This document shows, piece after piece, positions 22,581-33,650 of a stretch of 64,000 nt of DNA. Each line of letters starts with the position of its first letter. Within the stretch, counting starts at the first letter, position 1. Made by a program: the position numbers and the translations under genes. The DNA is from Omphiscola glabra. Taxonomy: Eukaryota > Mollusca > Gastropoda > Lymnaeidae. The stretch spans positions 50,969,013-51,033,012 of the forward strand of contig OZ024794.1 in assembly GCA_964017045.1 (NCBI GenBank). The letters run 5' to 3'. The notes beneath the pieces are model-generated. The model was not told the DNA's origin, did not search any database, and worked only from the letters and a program-made list of their open reading frames with translations.

Positions 22581-23717
22581 ATGAGATGGTTACTTTGACC
22601 AAGTTCCCAGTCATTCTATGAGATGGTTACTTTGACCAAGTTCCCAGTCATTCTATGAGATGGTTACTTTGACCAAGTTCCCAGTCATTCTATGAGATGG
22701 TTACTTTGACCAAGTTCCCAGTCATTCTATGAGATGGTTACTTTGACCAAGTTCCCAGTCATTCTAAGTGATGGTTACTTTGACCAAGTTCCCAGTCATT
22801 CTAAGTGATGGTTACTTTGACCAAGTTCCCAGTCATTCTAAGTGATGGTTACTTTGACCAAGTTCCCAGTCGCTCTAAGTGATGGTTACTTTGACCAAGT
22901 TCCCAGTCATTCTAGGTGATGGTTACTTTGACCAAGTTCCCAGTCATTCTAAGTGATGGTTACTTTGACCAAGTTCCCAGTCGCTCTAAGTGATGGTTAC
23001 TTTGACCAAGTTCCCAGTCGCTCTAAGTGATGGTTACTTTGACCAAGTTCCCAGTCGCTCTAAGTGATGGTTACTTTGACCAAGTTCCCAGTCGCTCTAA
23101 GTGATGGTTACTTTGACCAAGTTCCCAGTCGCTCTAAGTGATGGTTACTTTGACCAAGTTCCCAGTCGCTCTAAGTGATGGTTACTTTGACCAAGTTCCC
23201 AGTCGCTCTAAGTGATGGTTACTTTGACCAAGTTCCCAGTCGCTCTAAGTGATGGTTACTTTGACCAAGTTCCCAGTCGCTCTAAGTGATGGTTACTTTG
23301 ACCAAGTTCCCAGTCGCTCTAAGTGATGGTTACTTTGACCAAGTTCCTAGTCATTCTATGTGATGGTTGTATTGACCAAGTTCCCAGTCGCTCCAAGTGA
23401 TGTTTACCTTGACCAAGTTTCCAATCGTTCCATGTGATTGTTATTTTGACCAAGTTCCCAGTCGCTCCATTTATATTTTGACCAAGTTCCCAGTCGCTCC
23501 ATTTATATTTTGACCAAGTTCCCAGTCGCTCCATTTATATTTTGACCAAGTTCCCAGTCACTCCATGTGATGGTTACTTTGACCAAGTTCTCAGTCAGTT
23601 TACCCTGACCAATTTCCCAATAGCGCCATGTGATGGTTAATTTGCTCCGTGTGATGGTTACTTTGACCAAGTTCCCAGTCACTACATGTGATGATTACTT
23701 TGACCAAGTTCCCAGTG
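22581..23717. repeat. 37-bp minisatellite, about 30 copies
   Basis: Unit gatggttactttgaccaagt then tcccagtcgctctaagt. The left end has an attctatgaga variant, the centre is homogeneous, and the right end (from about 23340) decays into truncated units. Between 23467 and 23555 shortened units (atttatattttgacc) form a sub-array. Confidence 0.95.
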
Positions 23718-24520
23718 TTGGCTTTGACTTGTTTATTGTACAATTCCATTGTGTTGACAACTAGAACGTGCTCCGACGCTGGTTTCCGTTTGTTTGAATA
23801 CCGCGTACACAGGCGAGCGAAAATTTGCTAATGAGGGTTAATTTGTTGACGGTGTGGCGATACCAAGTGCCCACCTATGTGTAACTAAAGGGCACGGGGG
23901 TCACCAAGGACATGAAGCCATCGCCAGGCGATGGCTTCTGGCGATGGCTCGTTCAAACCTTAAAGTTTACCAAGGGGAGTCTACTGCGTGGGAACTACTG
24001 ATAGATGTGACGTGTCTGGTGTTGGAGTGGTGTTGAAAAGATTCGTTCTTCATGAGGATATAATGTATAAAATACCGGCATAACTTAATATGTGATAGGA
24101 TTTTTTCTTTTTTTCTTTCTTTTTTTTTCTTCTCTTAAAACAAAAGGGGGTGGCGGCGGAAACCTCGAAATTCTCTCATTGACTTCCGCTGCCGACCTTT
24201 TGCGTAGCCGTAGCGTTTAATTTTATTTTTACTTTAACATTATTTTACATTTACATTTAAAAAAAATTTTTTTTTTTTTTTTTTTTTTTTTGTACATATG
24301 AAATAATTGAAAATGGAAAGAAGAGAATTTTTTTTTTTTTTTTTTAAAATTTTTTGGTAATGTGGAAAATGACGAAGTTAGGACAAACGAATATTTAATG
24401 TTATTTATCATAGTGGAATGTGTGAAGCCCCATGGAATGAAATGTGGAAGTGATATATGATAGGTATATTTAATGAATAACGAACAAAATTTGAACAGGA
24501 TCTTGACTACTTTTAATATT
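23718..24520. other. intronic sequence, no gene recognised
   Basis: Single-copy block at about 23750-24050, including the short inverted repeat catcgccaggcgatgg, followed by poly(T) runs at about 24261-24352. Confidence 0.5.
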
Positions 24521-24521
24521 T

Positions 24522-24794
24522 TAGGAGCAATGAGTATTTAAAGTGTTTGCGATTAGGAGCAATGAGTATTTAAAGTGTTTGCGATTATGGGTATTTAAAG
24601 TGTTTGCGATTATGGGTATTTAAAGTGTTTGCGATTATGGGTATTTAAAGTGTTTGCGATTATGGGTATTTAAAGTGTTTGCGATTATGGGTATTTAAAG
24701 TGTTTGCGATTATGGGTATTTAAAGTGTTTGCGATTATGGGTATTTAAAGTGTTTGCGATTATGGGTATTTAAAGTGTTTGCGATTATGGGTAT
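24522..24794. repeat. 25-bp minisatellite, about 11 copies
   Basis: Unit gcgattatgggtatttaaagtgttt, very homogeneous. The first two copies carry aggagcaatgag in place of atggg. It ends about 260 bp on the donor side of the 25056-25127 exon. Confidence 0.93.
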
Positions 24795-25055
24795 TCTCCC
24801 CAGAAGTCTGCAAAAATGTGTTCCTTTTTTTTTTCTAACGAAGACAAGGGCAAATCTGGAGTGAACACAAAAAAAACTCCAATCTTAGTTATACGAGAAC
24901 GCATGTTCAGAAAGAAATTCAACAATTTCACGAAAGTTCAACTAGAAATTAGCTTAAATTTGATACTCTCACTTGCCAGGAAGAAACAAAAACAAAACAA
25001 TAAATGTTCAAAAAAAAATATTAAAAATAATTTAAAATCCACTTAAGGTACTCAC

Positions 25056-25127
25056 AAAATCTCCATGTTTTTTAAATGTCGAATCGCGGCATCAGATATG
25101 CAGACAATTTGGTTGTGATCAAGTTGT
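25056..25127 (-). CDS. slit: slit exon: LRR of domain 1 (QLDHNQIVCISDAAI repeat)
   Basis: This 72-nt exon encodes the LRR starting QLDHNQIVCISDAAIRHLKN and ending MEI plus two bases. It matches the Slit repeat typically written QLDYNQISCIEDGAF. The acceptor is ctccacag and the donor is gtgagtacc. The cysteine after the NQI motif, typical of this Slit repeat, is kept. Phase is the same as in the neighbouring LRR exons: one base completes the incoming codon and two bases are left over. Confidence 0.92.
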
Positions 25128-26640
25128 CTGTGGAGCAATTAGCAAACATTTATTATTTCCTTAATCAAGTTTAGTTTAATATATCTGTTTTTGAAAAAAA
25201 AATGTTAGTGGTTTAAATAGAAGTCTGGGCTTTTAAAGAGTATTTTCCCACCGTTTCCCAGATTTCTGGAAACAAATTAATGTCGACCTTTTATTCTTGG
25301 CTAGTTCCCAGTCATCCAAACGACAAAATGTCCTCCTTGGATTACATCTCCAAGTTTAGACCGTTCGCCACGGCGACCATGTACAAAGAGAACCCGTGAG
25401 ATGCCCTCTAGAACGTTAATTTTGTTTCACATTCCTGCACTTGTCAAATGTACTGCGCTACGCCATCGAATAGGCGGTGGCTCTTTAAAAGCAATTCCGT
25501 GAATACTGTGTAGCCATGGGTGTGCAGTGACGAGACTTTAAAAAAAAAAAAGAAGTTTTTGCACCACCAAAAATTATTATCATTGATCAATTTTTTAAAG
25601 AAAAATATATATTAAAAAAAAAAAAAACACGTTTCTCTCACAAGTTCATTGGTCAACGAGTGCATGTCTATGGACATCTCAACGGGTCAGGCAATGCGGG
25701 AAAAATACTTTCTATACATTTTATGTGCCTAACCGGTGTTTCCGTGACGTGTCTCCCATTTATGTGGCCAGACATGGCCTACCACAGACAGTCACCCGGC
25801 CGGGGGTACAGGCCATATAGTTTCTTTATTAGGACAGAAGTAGTTTAAAAAAAAACCCCGTGCTTTACTAAATCAAAGGGAGGAAACAGGGCAACCTCCA
25901 TGACAAGTTACAGGTTCCCGTCGGCCCGACGTACGTCCTTTGACGGAATTCGGCGTAAGTCAAGTTGAGGTGGAAATAAAATCGTGCAGAGCTTGCGACA
26001 ATAAAACAAAACGGGGGACCTCCGAGGCGGTGACTGGTGTAATTAAGGAGTTTGGAATGAACGCTGTGGGGGACCCCAGTTTGAACGCAAAAATCTGAAA
26101 GAAATCTGGCAAGTGATAAACTAGAAGCGAGAATTGTGGGAGGGAGAGAGAGCGGCATATTCAACGATATCGCCAAATGCATAAAGTTAAGAAGAAAGGC
26201 GTCCGGGCCGGGTTCGAAGACGTTAAAGCAACATCTAGGGGATTTTATGAGGAATATTCACGAGCAGGGCTTTATTCTTGTGTGTTTCTCAAGGTCTGAT
26301 TGGCCTTCAAGCATGTTTAGGAGCGTTCAATTGCTCTATTCGCGTTACGTCCCTGCACACTCGTTACCGTTATGCAGGAAAAAAATCTGGATTTATCTAT
26401 CGCTCTCGTGCGAGTTTTTGCTTTGTGGGGCCAGTGGGGTGGGGGGTGGGGGTGGGGGTTGAGGACGACATAAATATTTTAGGGAAAGCTGATGACGTAA
26501 CATTAAATGTTTCAAAACAATAGCAACAGCATTGGAAAACTAAACAAGTAGATCAATTATCGGTCTCCAAACGATAATCGTTGAAGGTCTTAGCGCGGCT
26601 AAAAGGGGACAGTTGCTTTTAAGTCACCACTGAAATTAGC
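25128..26640. other. intronic sequence, no gene recognised
   Basis: Single-copy sequence of mixed composition. Open frames of about 100 codons at 25868-26182 (minus) and 26136-26462 (plus) overlap each other, have no recognisable domain and are not called. Confidence 0.5.
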
Positions 26641-26653
26641 CATTGGTGTAAAG

Positions 26654-26851
26654 CAGTGGTTCTCAACCTTCCTATGGTCGCGACCCTTTAATACAGTTCA
26701 TCGTGTTGTGGCGACCCCCAACCACAAAGTTAGTTTCGGTTATGCTTCATAACTATAGAGCATATGTGTTTTCAGGTGGTCTTAGGCGACCCCCGGGAAA
26801 GGGTCATCCGACCCCCAAAGGGGTCGCGACCCACAGGTTGACTTTACACTG
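26654..26851. mobile_element. hAT-type MITE with a damaged right end
   Basis: Same family as the element at 17485-17691: it begins cagtggttctcaacctt and contains gcgaccctttaatacagttc and aaaggggtcgcgacccacagg. At the right end the expected gagaaccactg is missing. After aggtt comes gactttacactgtaaagtc, a 9-bp-arm palindrome whose right arm copies the left flank tgtaaag. See findings. Confidence 0.82.
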
Positions 26852-26948
26852 TAAAGTCTCTCTCGACAGGTGGCCCCCCGCAGGCACGTGCGGCACCGTA
26901 GTATTAAAAAGATTAGATGGCCAGAAGGCGGCGGGTTGTTTGACATTT

Positions 26949-26985
26949 GAATGTCACGTCAATGTCACGTCAATGTCACGTCAAC
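26949..26985. repeat. 12-bp tandem repeat, 3 copies
   Basis: Unit aatgtcacgtca. Confidence 0.85.
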
Positions 26986-27109
26986 AGTTTCTTCTTATAC
27001 TTGGCGAGCCTTAATTCAATCAAATGTATCCAAGCCAATAATTAATTGATAACATTAAGATATGAAAAATACGAAAAGGAAAGCTAGAATGAGAAAACGA
27101 TTTGTTCTA

Positions 27110-27205
27110 AGCGGTATTGGGGGTTCCAAACGGTATGGGAAAAAGGAGGGGGGGGGGTCCAAACGGTATTTGGGGGTTCCAACCGGTATTTGGGTTTCAA
27201 ATTTT
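27110..27205. repeat. short diverged repeat with ggttccaaacggtatt
   Basis: Four imperfect copies of about 25-30 bp containing (g)gttccaaacggtatt and G runs. Confidence 0.7.
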
Positions 27206-27700
27206 ATTGCGGGTTCCGCAAATACACAAAGTTAATTAAAACAAAACTTCATTTAAATGCTAATTACTTCTGAACTTTCAAAGTTCCAATAAACTTAAAA
27301 AGTGGAGCACCCAGATGAGCCAGTCGACCACATCCCCGGCCACCTCACCCCCGGCACATACTTCACCCCGGTTTCACACATACACCCAATCCCCTTTTGA
27401 TATACCATTGCAATTCCGTATTGATGTGTAAGTAAACTTGATGTAGGAACATTTTCTACCTCAGTCCTTGTCACAGTGTACCTCCTTCCGGTCTCATCAA
27501 TGTTACCATTAACGTTTTCATTGTTGTCCACCTATTTCCCTCTCATAAACCATCAGTGCCCCCGCGCCCCCTCCCCCCGCACAACGCCCATGTTGTCGTA
27601 AAGATGACCCGCTAAGCACCGACTTTAACATTGGCCTTGTAAGATTAGAATCACTTATCTCCCGTTTGGGGCGCCTGGGTGGGGGGGGGGGGAAGGGGGG

Positions 27701-28080
27701 CAGGTCTCACATGTTTATGGTCGGTCGAGAAGCTACAAAGCCATTGACTCGTTTTAAGCTAGGGGCTGTTTGGTGGTTCTAGTGGGGGGGGGGGGTGGCA
27801 GTGGGGCCAGGTCCATCATGTTTATGGTCGGTCGAGAAGCTACAAAGGCATTGACTCGTTTTAAGCTAGGGGCTGTTGGGGGTTCTAGTGGGGGGCAGTG
27901 GGGCCAGGTCCCACATGTTTATGGTCGGTCGAGAAGCAACAAAGCCATTGACTCGTTTTAAGCTAGGGGCTGTTGGGGGTTCTAGTGGGGGAGCAGTGGG
28001 GCCAGGTCCCACATGTTTATGGTCGGTCGAGAAGCTACAAAGCCATTGACTCGTTTTAAGCTAGGAGCTGTTGGGGGTTC
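27701..28080. repeat. 98-107-bp tandem repeat, about 4 copies
   Basis: Each unit has catgtttatggtcggtcgag, ccattgactcgttttaagct and a G-rich end of variable length. Copy starts are about 27710, 27817, 27914 and 28012; the length differences come from the G runs. Confidence 0.92.
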
Positions 28081-28718
28081 TGGTTGAGGGAGTGGGGGCA
28101 AGACACAGTCATGTTAAAAGCACGGTCGTCGGACTTAATAATGTATTGAAGTTGTGTGGAAGAGACGTGACGGTGAAGACATATTATTATTTTCTACACA
28201 TTGAGGTTCTAGAATCTAGAGAGATTAGAATCTATGTCTTTTGGGTGTATGCTGATGTGAATTCGAAAAAGGGATAACCTCTTACTAGAAGTCAACTATT
28301 ATAGCCGAATTAACTCTAAATTAAAAACCAACGAATGTGTGACACAAAATTAATCTTGAAGTGAATTATTGGTACGTCGATAAACGGGATAATGAAACTA
28401 CTTCGAAAAAATGAAGAAATAAAAAAAGGGAAATTTTCAGGGACTTCCATATGTAACATTTAATTCCTTAACAAAATTGGGCTCATATAATTCAAATATC
28501 GAAGACAATAAAGACATAACAGTAACATTAATTTTAACCATAACATTTATCAGTTAATTATCAGTTATTTTTTAGTCATCATTTAATTTTTTTAAACTGT
28601 ATTGTATTTCGCTGACAACTTATGCTATCTACTGAAATGAGCAGTTACTGAGAAATTTTTTGTAACATAAGTAAAGAAGATGAAATAAATGTCATGTTAA
28701 ATGATAAACGAAGCATCA

Positions 28719-29470
28719 TCCAAGATGGGTATGTCATCCAAGATGGGTATGTCATCTAAGATGGGTATGTCATCCAAGATGGGTATGTCATCCAAGATGG
28801 GTATGTCATCCAAGATGGGTATGTCATCCAAGAAGGGTAGTCATCTAAGACGGGCATGTCATCCAAGAAGGGTAGTCATCTAAGACGGGCATGTCATCCA
28901 AGAAGGGTAGTCATCTAAGACGGGCATGTCATCCAAGAAGGGTAGTCATCTAAGACGGGCATGTCATCCAAGAAGGGTAGGCCTTTGTCATCCAAGTAGG
29001 GTATGTCATCCATGATGGGTATGTCATCCAAGAAGGGTAGGCCTTTGTCATCCAAGTAGGGTATGTCATCCAATATGGGTATGTAATCCAAGAAGGGTAG
29101 TCATCTAAGACGGGCATGTCATCCAAGAAGGGTAGGCCTTTGTCATCCAAGTAGGGTATGTCATACAAGATGGGTATGTCATCCAATAAGGGTAGGCCTT
29201 TGTCATCCAAGTAGGGTATGTCATCCAAGATGGGTATGTCATCCAAGAAGGGTAGTCATCTAAGACGGGAATGTCATCCAAGAAGGGTAGGCCTTTGTCA
29301 TCCAAGTAGGGTATGTCATCCAAGATGGGTATGTCATGCAAGAAGGGTAGGCCTTTGTCATCCAAGTAGGGCATGTCATCCAAGATGGGTATGTTATTCA
29401 AGAAGGCTATGTCATTCAAGATGGGTATATGTCATCGAAGACGGGTATGTTATCAAATCGGATATGTCAT
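28719..29470. repeat. 18-bp minisatellite with higher-order structure
   Basis: The basic unit is gatgggtatgtcatccaa. Composite units with gaagggtagtcatctaagac and gaagggtaggcctttgtcat recur in larger blocks. Open frames (SSKMGM, DDIPILDD) are repeat products. The array ends about 90 bp from the donor of the most 5' slit exon seen. Confidence 0.93.
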
Positions 29471-29561
29471 AGCCAGACTTAAAAATAAAAATTCAAGTAT
29501 TTAGAAATATCGCTTTTTTTTTTTTAAAGACCAGGCAGGCGGACAGTTACAGAATACTTAC

Positions 29562-29633
29562 AAATTCTTCAACAATGTGGAGCTCTTGAGCGTCTTCTTG
29601 CCAATATACTGTATGTTATTGTAGCTCAGGTCT
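29562..29633 (-). CDS. slit: slit exon: LRR of domain 1 (DLSYNNIQYIGKKTL repeat)
   Basis: This 72-nt exon encodes one 24-residue LRR beginning DLSYNNIQYIGKKTL and ending STLLKN plus two bases of the next codon. It corresponds to the Slit domain-1 repeat that starts DLSENQIQ in other animals. The acceptor is cctag before A-GAC and the donor is TT followed by gtaagt. An alternative AG two bases downstream would break the frame, so the first AG is chosen. It is the most 5' exon I can recognise; the LRRs and LRRNT that should precede it were not found in 29634-64000. It joins the exon at 25056-25127 to give ..LLKNL-QLDHNQ... Confidence 0.9.
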
Positions 29634-29889
29634 CTAGGGGGGAAAAAACAACAATTGTAATATACGTTGATTTCGGACTCAAGGACATATCCATGATTTA
29701 AACGACATAAATATGTCAGAAATGTGCAGGGGAAAAATGTTAAGACGTTAGAAATCAAACAACTCTTAAAAAACCTAAAGTTTTTCGTACAAATCTTTTG
29801 TATGCATTTCTGTGCGACTTACAGTTCATAAGAAATCAGTGGCATCATATTTCCTTTATCTTCCCTTTGAAAACCAAGGAAAACTGATT

Positions 29890-30070
29890 TTTTTTTTTTT
29901 AGGATTGTGGGTAGCGGTGGGGCTGAAAATTTGTTAGAGAATTTTGTCATTGGCATTTTGTCTATGTGCCAAGTTTCAGCTTGTTAGGATGCCGGAAAGT
30001 GGGTCATTCAGTCTCCCGAAGATTTCTGCCACAAACACACAATCAAAAGCGATTTTAATATAAAGGATTT
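29890..30070 (+). mobile_element. probable 3' fragment of a non-LTR element (LINE or SINE tail)
   Basis: The block tatgtgccaagtttcagctt then gttaggatgccggaaagtgggtc, with a downstream atataaaggattt end, resembles abundant 3' tails of RTE-like LINEs or SINEs in invertebrates. This is recognition from general pattern, without a database match. Confidence 0.4.
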
Positions 30071-30609
30071 CAATTAAATAATAATATGATTACAATTTAT
30101 TCATAAGATTTCTAAGCACTGATGAGTTTCGTTTCCTATCGCTGGTTCCCGTAAGACGTCACAAAATCTTTTTTAAAAAAATCTAAGATTGTTCATTCAG
30201 TTGCAACGTATCTATTTATATAAATAATGTGCACATAGGGTGTTCTTGACTGGCTGCAAGATCCAAACAGAAAAGCCAACACAATTTTAAAAATGTAACT
30301 ATCGTAATCGTGTTCGAAGAATGTTCGCAATTTCGGCTGGCGGCGAACTGTTAGAGAAATTTGTTTAAAATTTGTTTCAGTCTAGCAGTAACCTTTTTAA
30401 AAAAAATTATTCTATAGATGGAAAGTCGACGAAGCAAATAAAAAATGTTCCCCCAGATAATATCAGATTGAAATGGGACGTAGCGACAGATCCTCGTGGA
30501 TTTCTTACTGACAAAAAGATCACAAGGAACATGACCTGTTGACACTTTATCCGTTATTCGTCAACTAATTAGTGTCAATTCTGTCAGGCAAACGTTTGGC
30601 TTCCGTAGG

Positions 30610-30784
30610 TCTCTCAGAATCCCCGATACTTCTTGCAGACATATACTGAGCTAATCTGGGAATCCCCGATACTTCTTGCAGACATGTATTGAGCTAATCT
30701 GGGAATCCCCGATACTTCTTGCAGACATGTACTGAGCTAATCTGGGAATCCCCGATACTTCTTGCAGACATGTACTGAGCTAAG
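30610..30784. repeat. 43-bp tandem repeat, about 4 copies
   Basis: Unit tctgggaatccccgatactt then cttgcagacatgtactgagctaa. Confidence 0.93.
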
Positions 30785-30826
30785 CATCTGTCACGTGTAT
30801 ATGTTTGTGCGTCGATGGGCCCAATT

Positions 30827-30945
30827 GATGGATCACGTCTGGCAGTAACAGTACTGGTCACGTCTGGTAGTAACAGTACTGGTCACGTCTGGCAGTAACA
30901 GTACTGGGCACGTCTGGCAGTAACAGTACTGGTCATGTCTAGTAG
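30827..30945. repeat. 25-bp tandem repeat, about 5 copies
   Basis: Unit cacgtctggcagtaacagta followed by ctggt. Confidence 0.92.
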
Positions 30946-30974
30946 TATATATACACTATATATTACAACAAAAT

Positions 30975-31135
30975 AATGCGTTCAAAAAGAAATTTAACGC
31001 AAAATTTTGATCGTGTGAACTGAAAAAAAAAAGTCGACCAAACTTCTGTTCGATCAAACTTCCGTTCGATCAAACTTCCGTCCATCAATTTTCCGTCGAC
31101 TAAATCTCATTCGAAGAAATTTACGGACACAGTTT
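30975..31135. mobile_element. half copy of the ttccgttcgatcaaa palindromic MITE
   Basis: It matches the right half of the element at 55929-56177: aacgcaaaattttgat, then gtcgaccaaacttc, repeated gttcgatcaaacttcc and ccgtcgac. The left arm is absent. Confidence 0.7.
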
Positions 31136-31400
31136 TCATTAATTATGTATTAGTCTCAATTCAACATCAACATTTCCATTTCCATTAAGGCTTAAAAAAA
31201 TAAACAAATAATGGAATAATAAGAACATGAGCTTTAAGCTGTAGCACTGGAATTATACTGTAGAATAAATACTAAAGACAAAGATTGCTGTAGTTAAGAA
31301 CAATTATCTTATAAAAAATGCAATCAAAATATTTGTTTGAAAAAATGTGATATATTTTAAAGTGTATACAGCAAATGTTCAGACCGCGCATAGTATCAGA

Positions 31401-31657
31401 CAGTGGTCGGCAAACCGCGGCTCGCGAGCAGCATGCGGCTCTTTAACGACCCGAGTGCGGCTCGGCCAGTCGGTCACAAACCGGGCTAGACTCCGAAAAA
31501 CGTGGTCCTTGACAGTTGTTTAAAAGAAATTTGGCTCTCAAAATTTTGTTAACCATCGTGCTACTAGTTTTTGGCTCTTTTGACTAATGAGTTAGCCGAA
31601 CACTTTTGACTAATAAGTTTTCCGACCACTTTTGACTAATGAGTTTGCCGAACACTG
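31401..31657. mobile_element. hAT-like MITE, 257 bp
   Basis: The left end cagtggtcggcaaac and right end gtttgccgaacactg are inverted copies (one mismatch). The flanks gtatcaga and gtctaaga agree at 6 of 8 bases, consistent with an aged duplication. The right part holds three tandem copies of a unit of about 32 bp with cttttgactaatgagtt. Confidence 0.78.
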
Positions 31658-32430
31658 GTCTAAGATGTTGCAAAACAAATTGACTTTACATATCGGGTTC
31701 AGCATTCATCGTACAGGTCTGAACGTATGATATAGTCGTTGGGTAAACGTCTCCTCCCGTCTGGCCTGCGGTCATCATAAAGTAGCCGTGACCATTACAA
31801 ATGCATCACGCATAGTAGCGATGACTTTCGCATTAATTCGGACCGTAACGAGTCGACCGACGTCCGCACCGCTTCACGTAGATAGCTTCTGACACCAGTA
31901 GTCGCCGGATGAAAGACATCAACGGGGGCGACGTGGAACTCTCGAGGCAGAAGTGCTGATAACACGCTATTTAGTCACGCAGCACCCCGTGATAACCAAC
32001 ATTGACGTCGTCTTCCGCTAACATTAATAAAGCTTTTTTTTCGGTCAAAGCCTAATGCAAATAAAAAAAACAAAACGATCCGCCTCTGATAGTAGTTAGT
32101 AACGGGGGTGGGGAAGTTTGAACTGCTTAATGGGAAGATGACTAGTAAATAATGTGTTTAGTGGAAAACAGGTTTTTTTTTGGTCATTTTAGCGACTGTG
32201 CTTGGCTACTGGGTTGGAGAATGGAAAACATTGCAAAGTAGGGAAAACAAATTCAGAGGAAGAAAAAAAAGTCACAGAAAAAAAGTAACAAGAAAAAAAA
32301 AAACACAGGACAAAAAAGTCACACTATATGTCAAGTATAAACTCTTGTGTAGTGTACTATTTATCAAGTGAAAATATATTTTTAAGTCCATATAAATTTT
32401 GATTATCGACTGAACAATAGTAAATAGAAA
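31658..32430. other. single-copy stretch, CpG-containing block at 31700-32030
   Basis: No exon recognised. 31700-32030 is richer in CG dinucleotides and more complex than its surroundings. The rest is AT-rich with poly(A) runs. Confidence 0.4.
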
Positions 32431-32439
32431 ATAACAGCG

Positions 32440-32542
32440 GCTCATTCGGAACATCTTACATCGGAGCGCCGCGAGCATGCTATCATAGCATGGAATGAGC
32501 GCTATATAAGAACTCCAATCAATCAATCAATCAATCAATCAT
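32440..32542 (+). mobile_element. possible SINE/LINE 3' tail ending in (ATCA)n
   Basis: gagcgctatataagaactcc followed by a tract of (aatc) repeats. A gcgctatataa motif before a short microsatellite is common at 3' ends of L2-like LINEs and SINEs. No head region was identified. Confidence 0.4.
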
Positions 32543-32878
32543 GGTTTGATTCTCACTTGGGATTAAATATGTGTTTGTTATTTTTGTCATGTATACATAT
32601 TATAATTCACAAAAGTTTATTAAATGATTTCCTCATGCTAAGTTATGCATGAGGCCTGTTGAACACGTATAGTAAAGATTGAATAACAATAATTGGGACC
32701 AGGCGATTGCGCACAGAGTACGCTCTTTCCCAAGAGGATCATGATGTGATTTTCGCACGGAGTAAAAGATGGTTTCATTTTGTTTGCGAGTGTGTGCGTA
32801 TGTGTGGGTGAATGGGGTTCAAAAGAATCTGCCACTGATCCCCCAGCCGCACTTACTAAGTAAAATAATCAAAGGAAA

Positions 32879-33250
32879 GCAGGGCGCATTGTATGATGGA
32901 ACTAGTTTAGTGATAACACTATACAGACAAAGCAGGGCGCATTGTATGATGGAGCTAGTTTAGTGATAACACTATACAGACAAAGCAGGGCGCATTGTAT
33001 GATGGAACTAGTTTAGTGATAACACTATACAGACAAAGCAGGGCGCATTGTATGATGGAACTAGTTTAGTGATAACATTATACAGACAAAGCAGGGCGCA
33101 TTGTATGATGGAACTAGTTTAGTGATAACACTATACAGACAAAGCAGGGCGCATTGTATGATGGAACTAGTTTAGTGATAACACTATACAGACAAAGCAG
33201 GGCGCATTGTACGATGGAACTAGTTTAGTGATTATACTATACAGACAAAG
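32879..33250. repeat. 53-bp tandem repeat, 7 copies
   Basis: Unit gcagggcgcattgtatgatg then gaactagtttagtgataaca and ctatacagacaaa. Very few substitutions between copies. Confidence 0.95.
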
Positions 33251-33469
33251 CAACTATATATTTATCAAACAAAGATGTTGAATTTGTCAAAGCTGTCCAA
33301 AATAACAAGAGCAGAATAGCTTAAGGGACAGGTGAGAACGCCAAGGATTTTGCCAGGGCCAAGACTGCTATGGAAATCGTGCGGTTTTTTTTGGGGGGGG
33401 GGAGGGGGGGGGGGTCATGATTTGTATGGAAGTAGTGTCGAAGGACATCGCATTTTTAATTTGGTGAGT

Positions 33470-33650
33470 GTAGAAAAAGGCTGTGAGAATGGCGAGTGAT
33501 GAAAGCGCTTTGGTAATGGTGATTGTCGAAAGTGCTGTCAGAACGGTGAGTTTCGATAATGCTGTGAGACGGGTGAGTGTCGAGAGTACTGTCAGAATGG
33601 TATGGGTCTACAGAGTCCTGTCAGAATGAGTGTCGAGAGTGCTCGTAGTT
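33470..33650. repeat. diverged repeat of about 28-33 bp
   Basis: Degenerate copies of gtgagtgtcgaaagtgctgt cagaa type. Confidence 0.65.

Larger units (their letters stand above)
4370..29633 (-). other. slit: slit gene, internal part (10 exons of LRR domains 1 and 2)
   Basis: Slit is a large secreted axon-guidance and cell-migration ligand that binds Robo receptors through its second LRR domain. Ten minus-strand exons read in order: three LRRs of domain 1, the LRRCT of domain 1, the LRRNT of domain 2, and five LRRs of domain 2. Each has an AG acceptor and a GT donor, and the partial codons of neighbouring exons join without a stop. LRRCT followed directly by LRRNT, and motifs such as VLYGNKI, LLNANKISC and SLYDNNIQSLANGTF, are characteristic of Slit rather than of other LRR proteins. 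Exons 5' of 29633 and 3' of 4370 are not visible. Intron lengths 5' to 3' are about 4.4, 5.3, 2.4, 3.1, 3.6, 0.6, 1.2, 1.5 and 2.2 kb. No frameshift or stop is seen in any exon, so the gene looks intact where visible. Confidence 0.93.
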
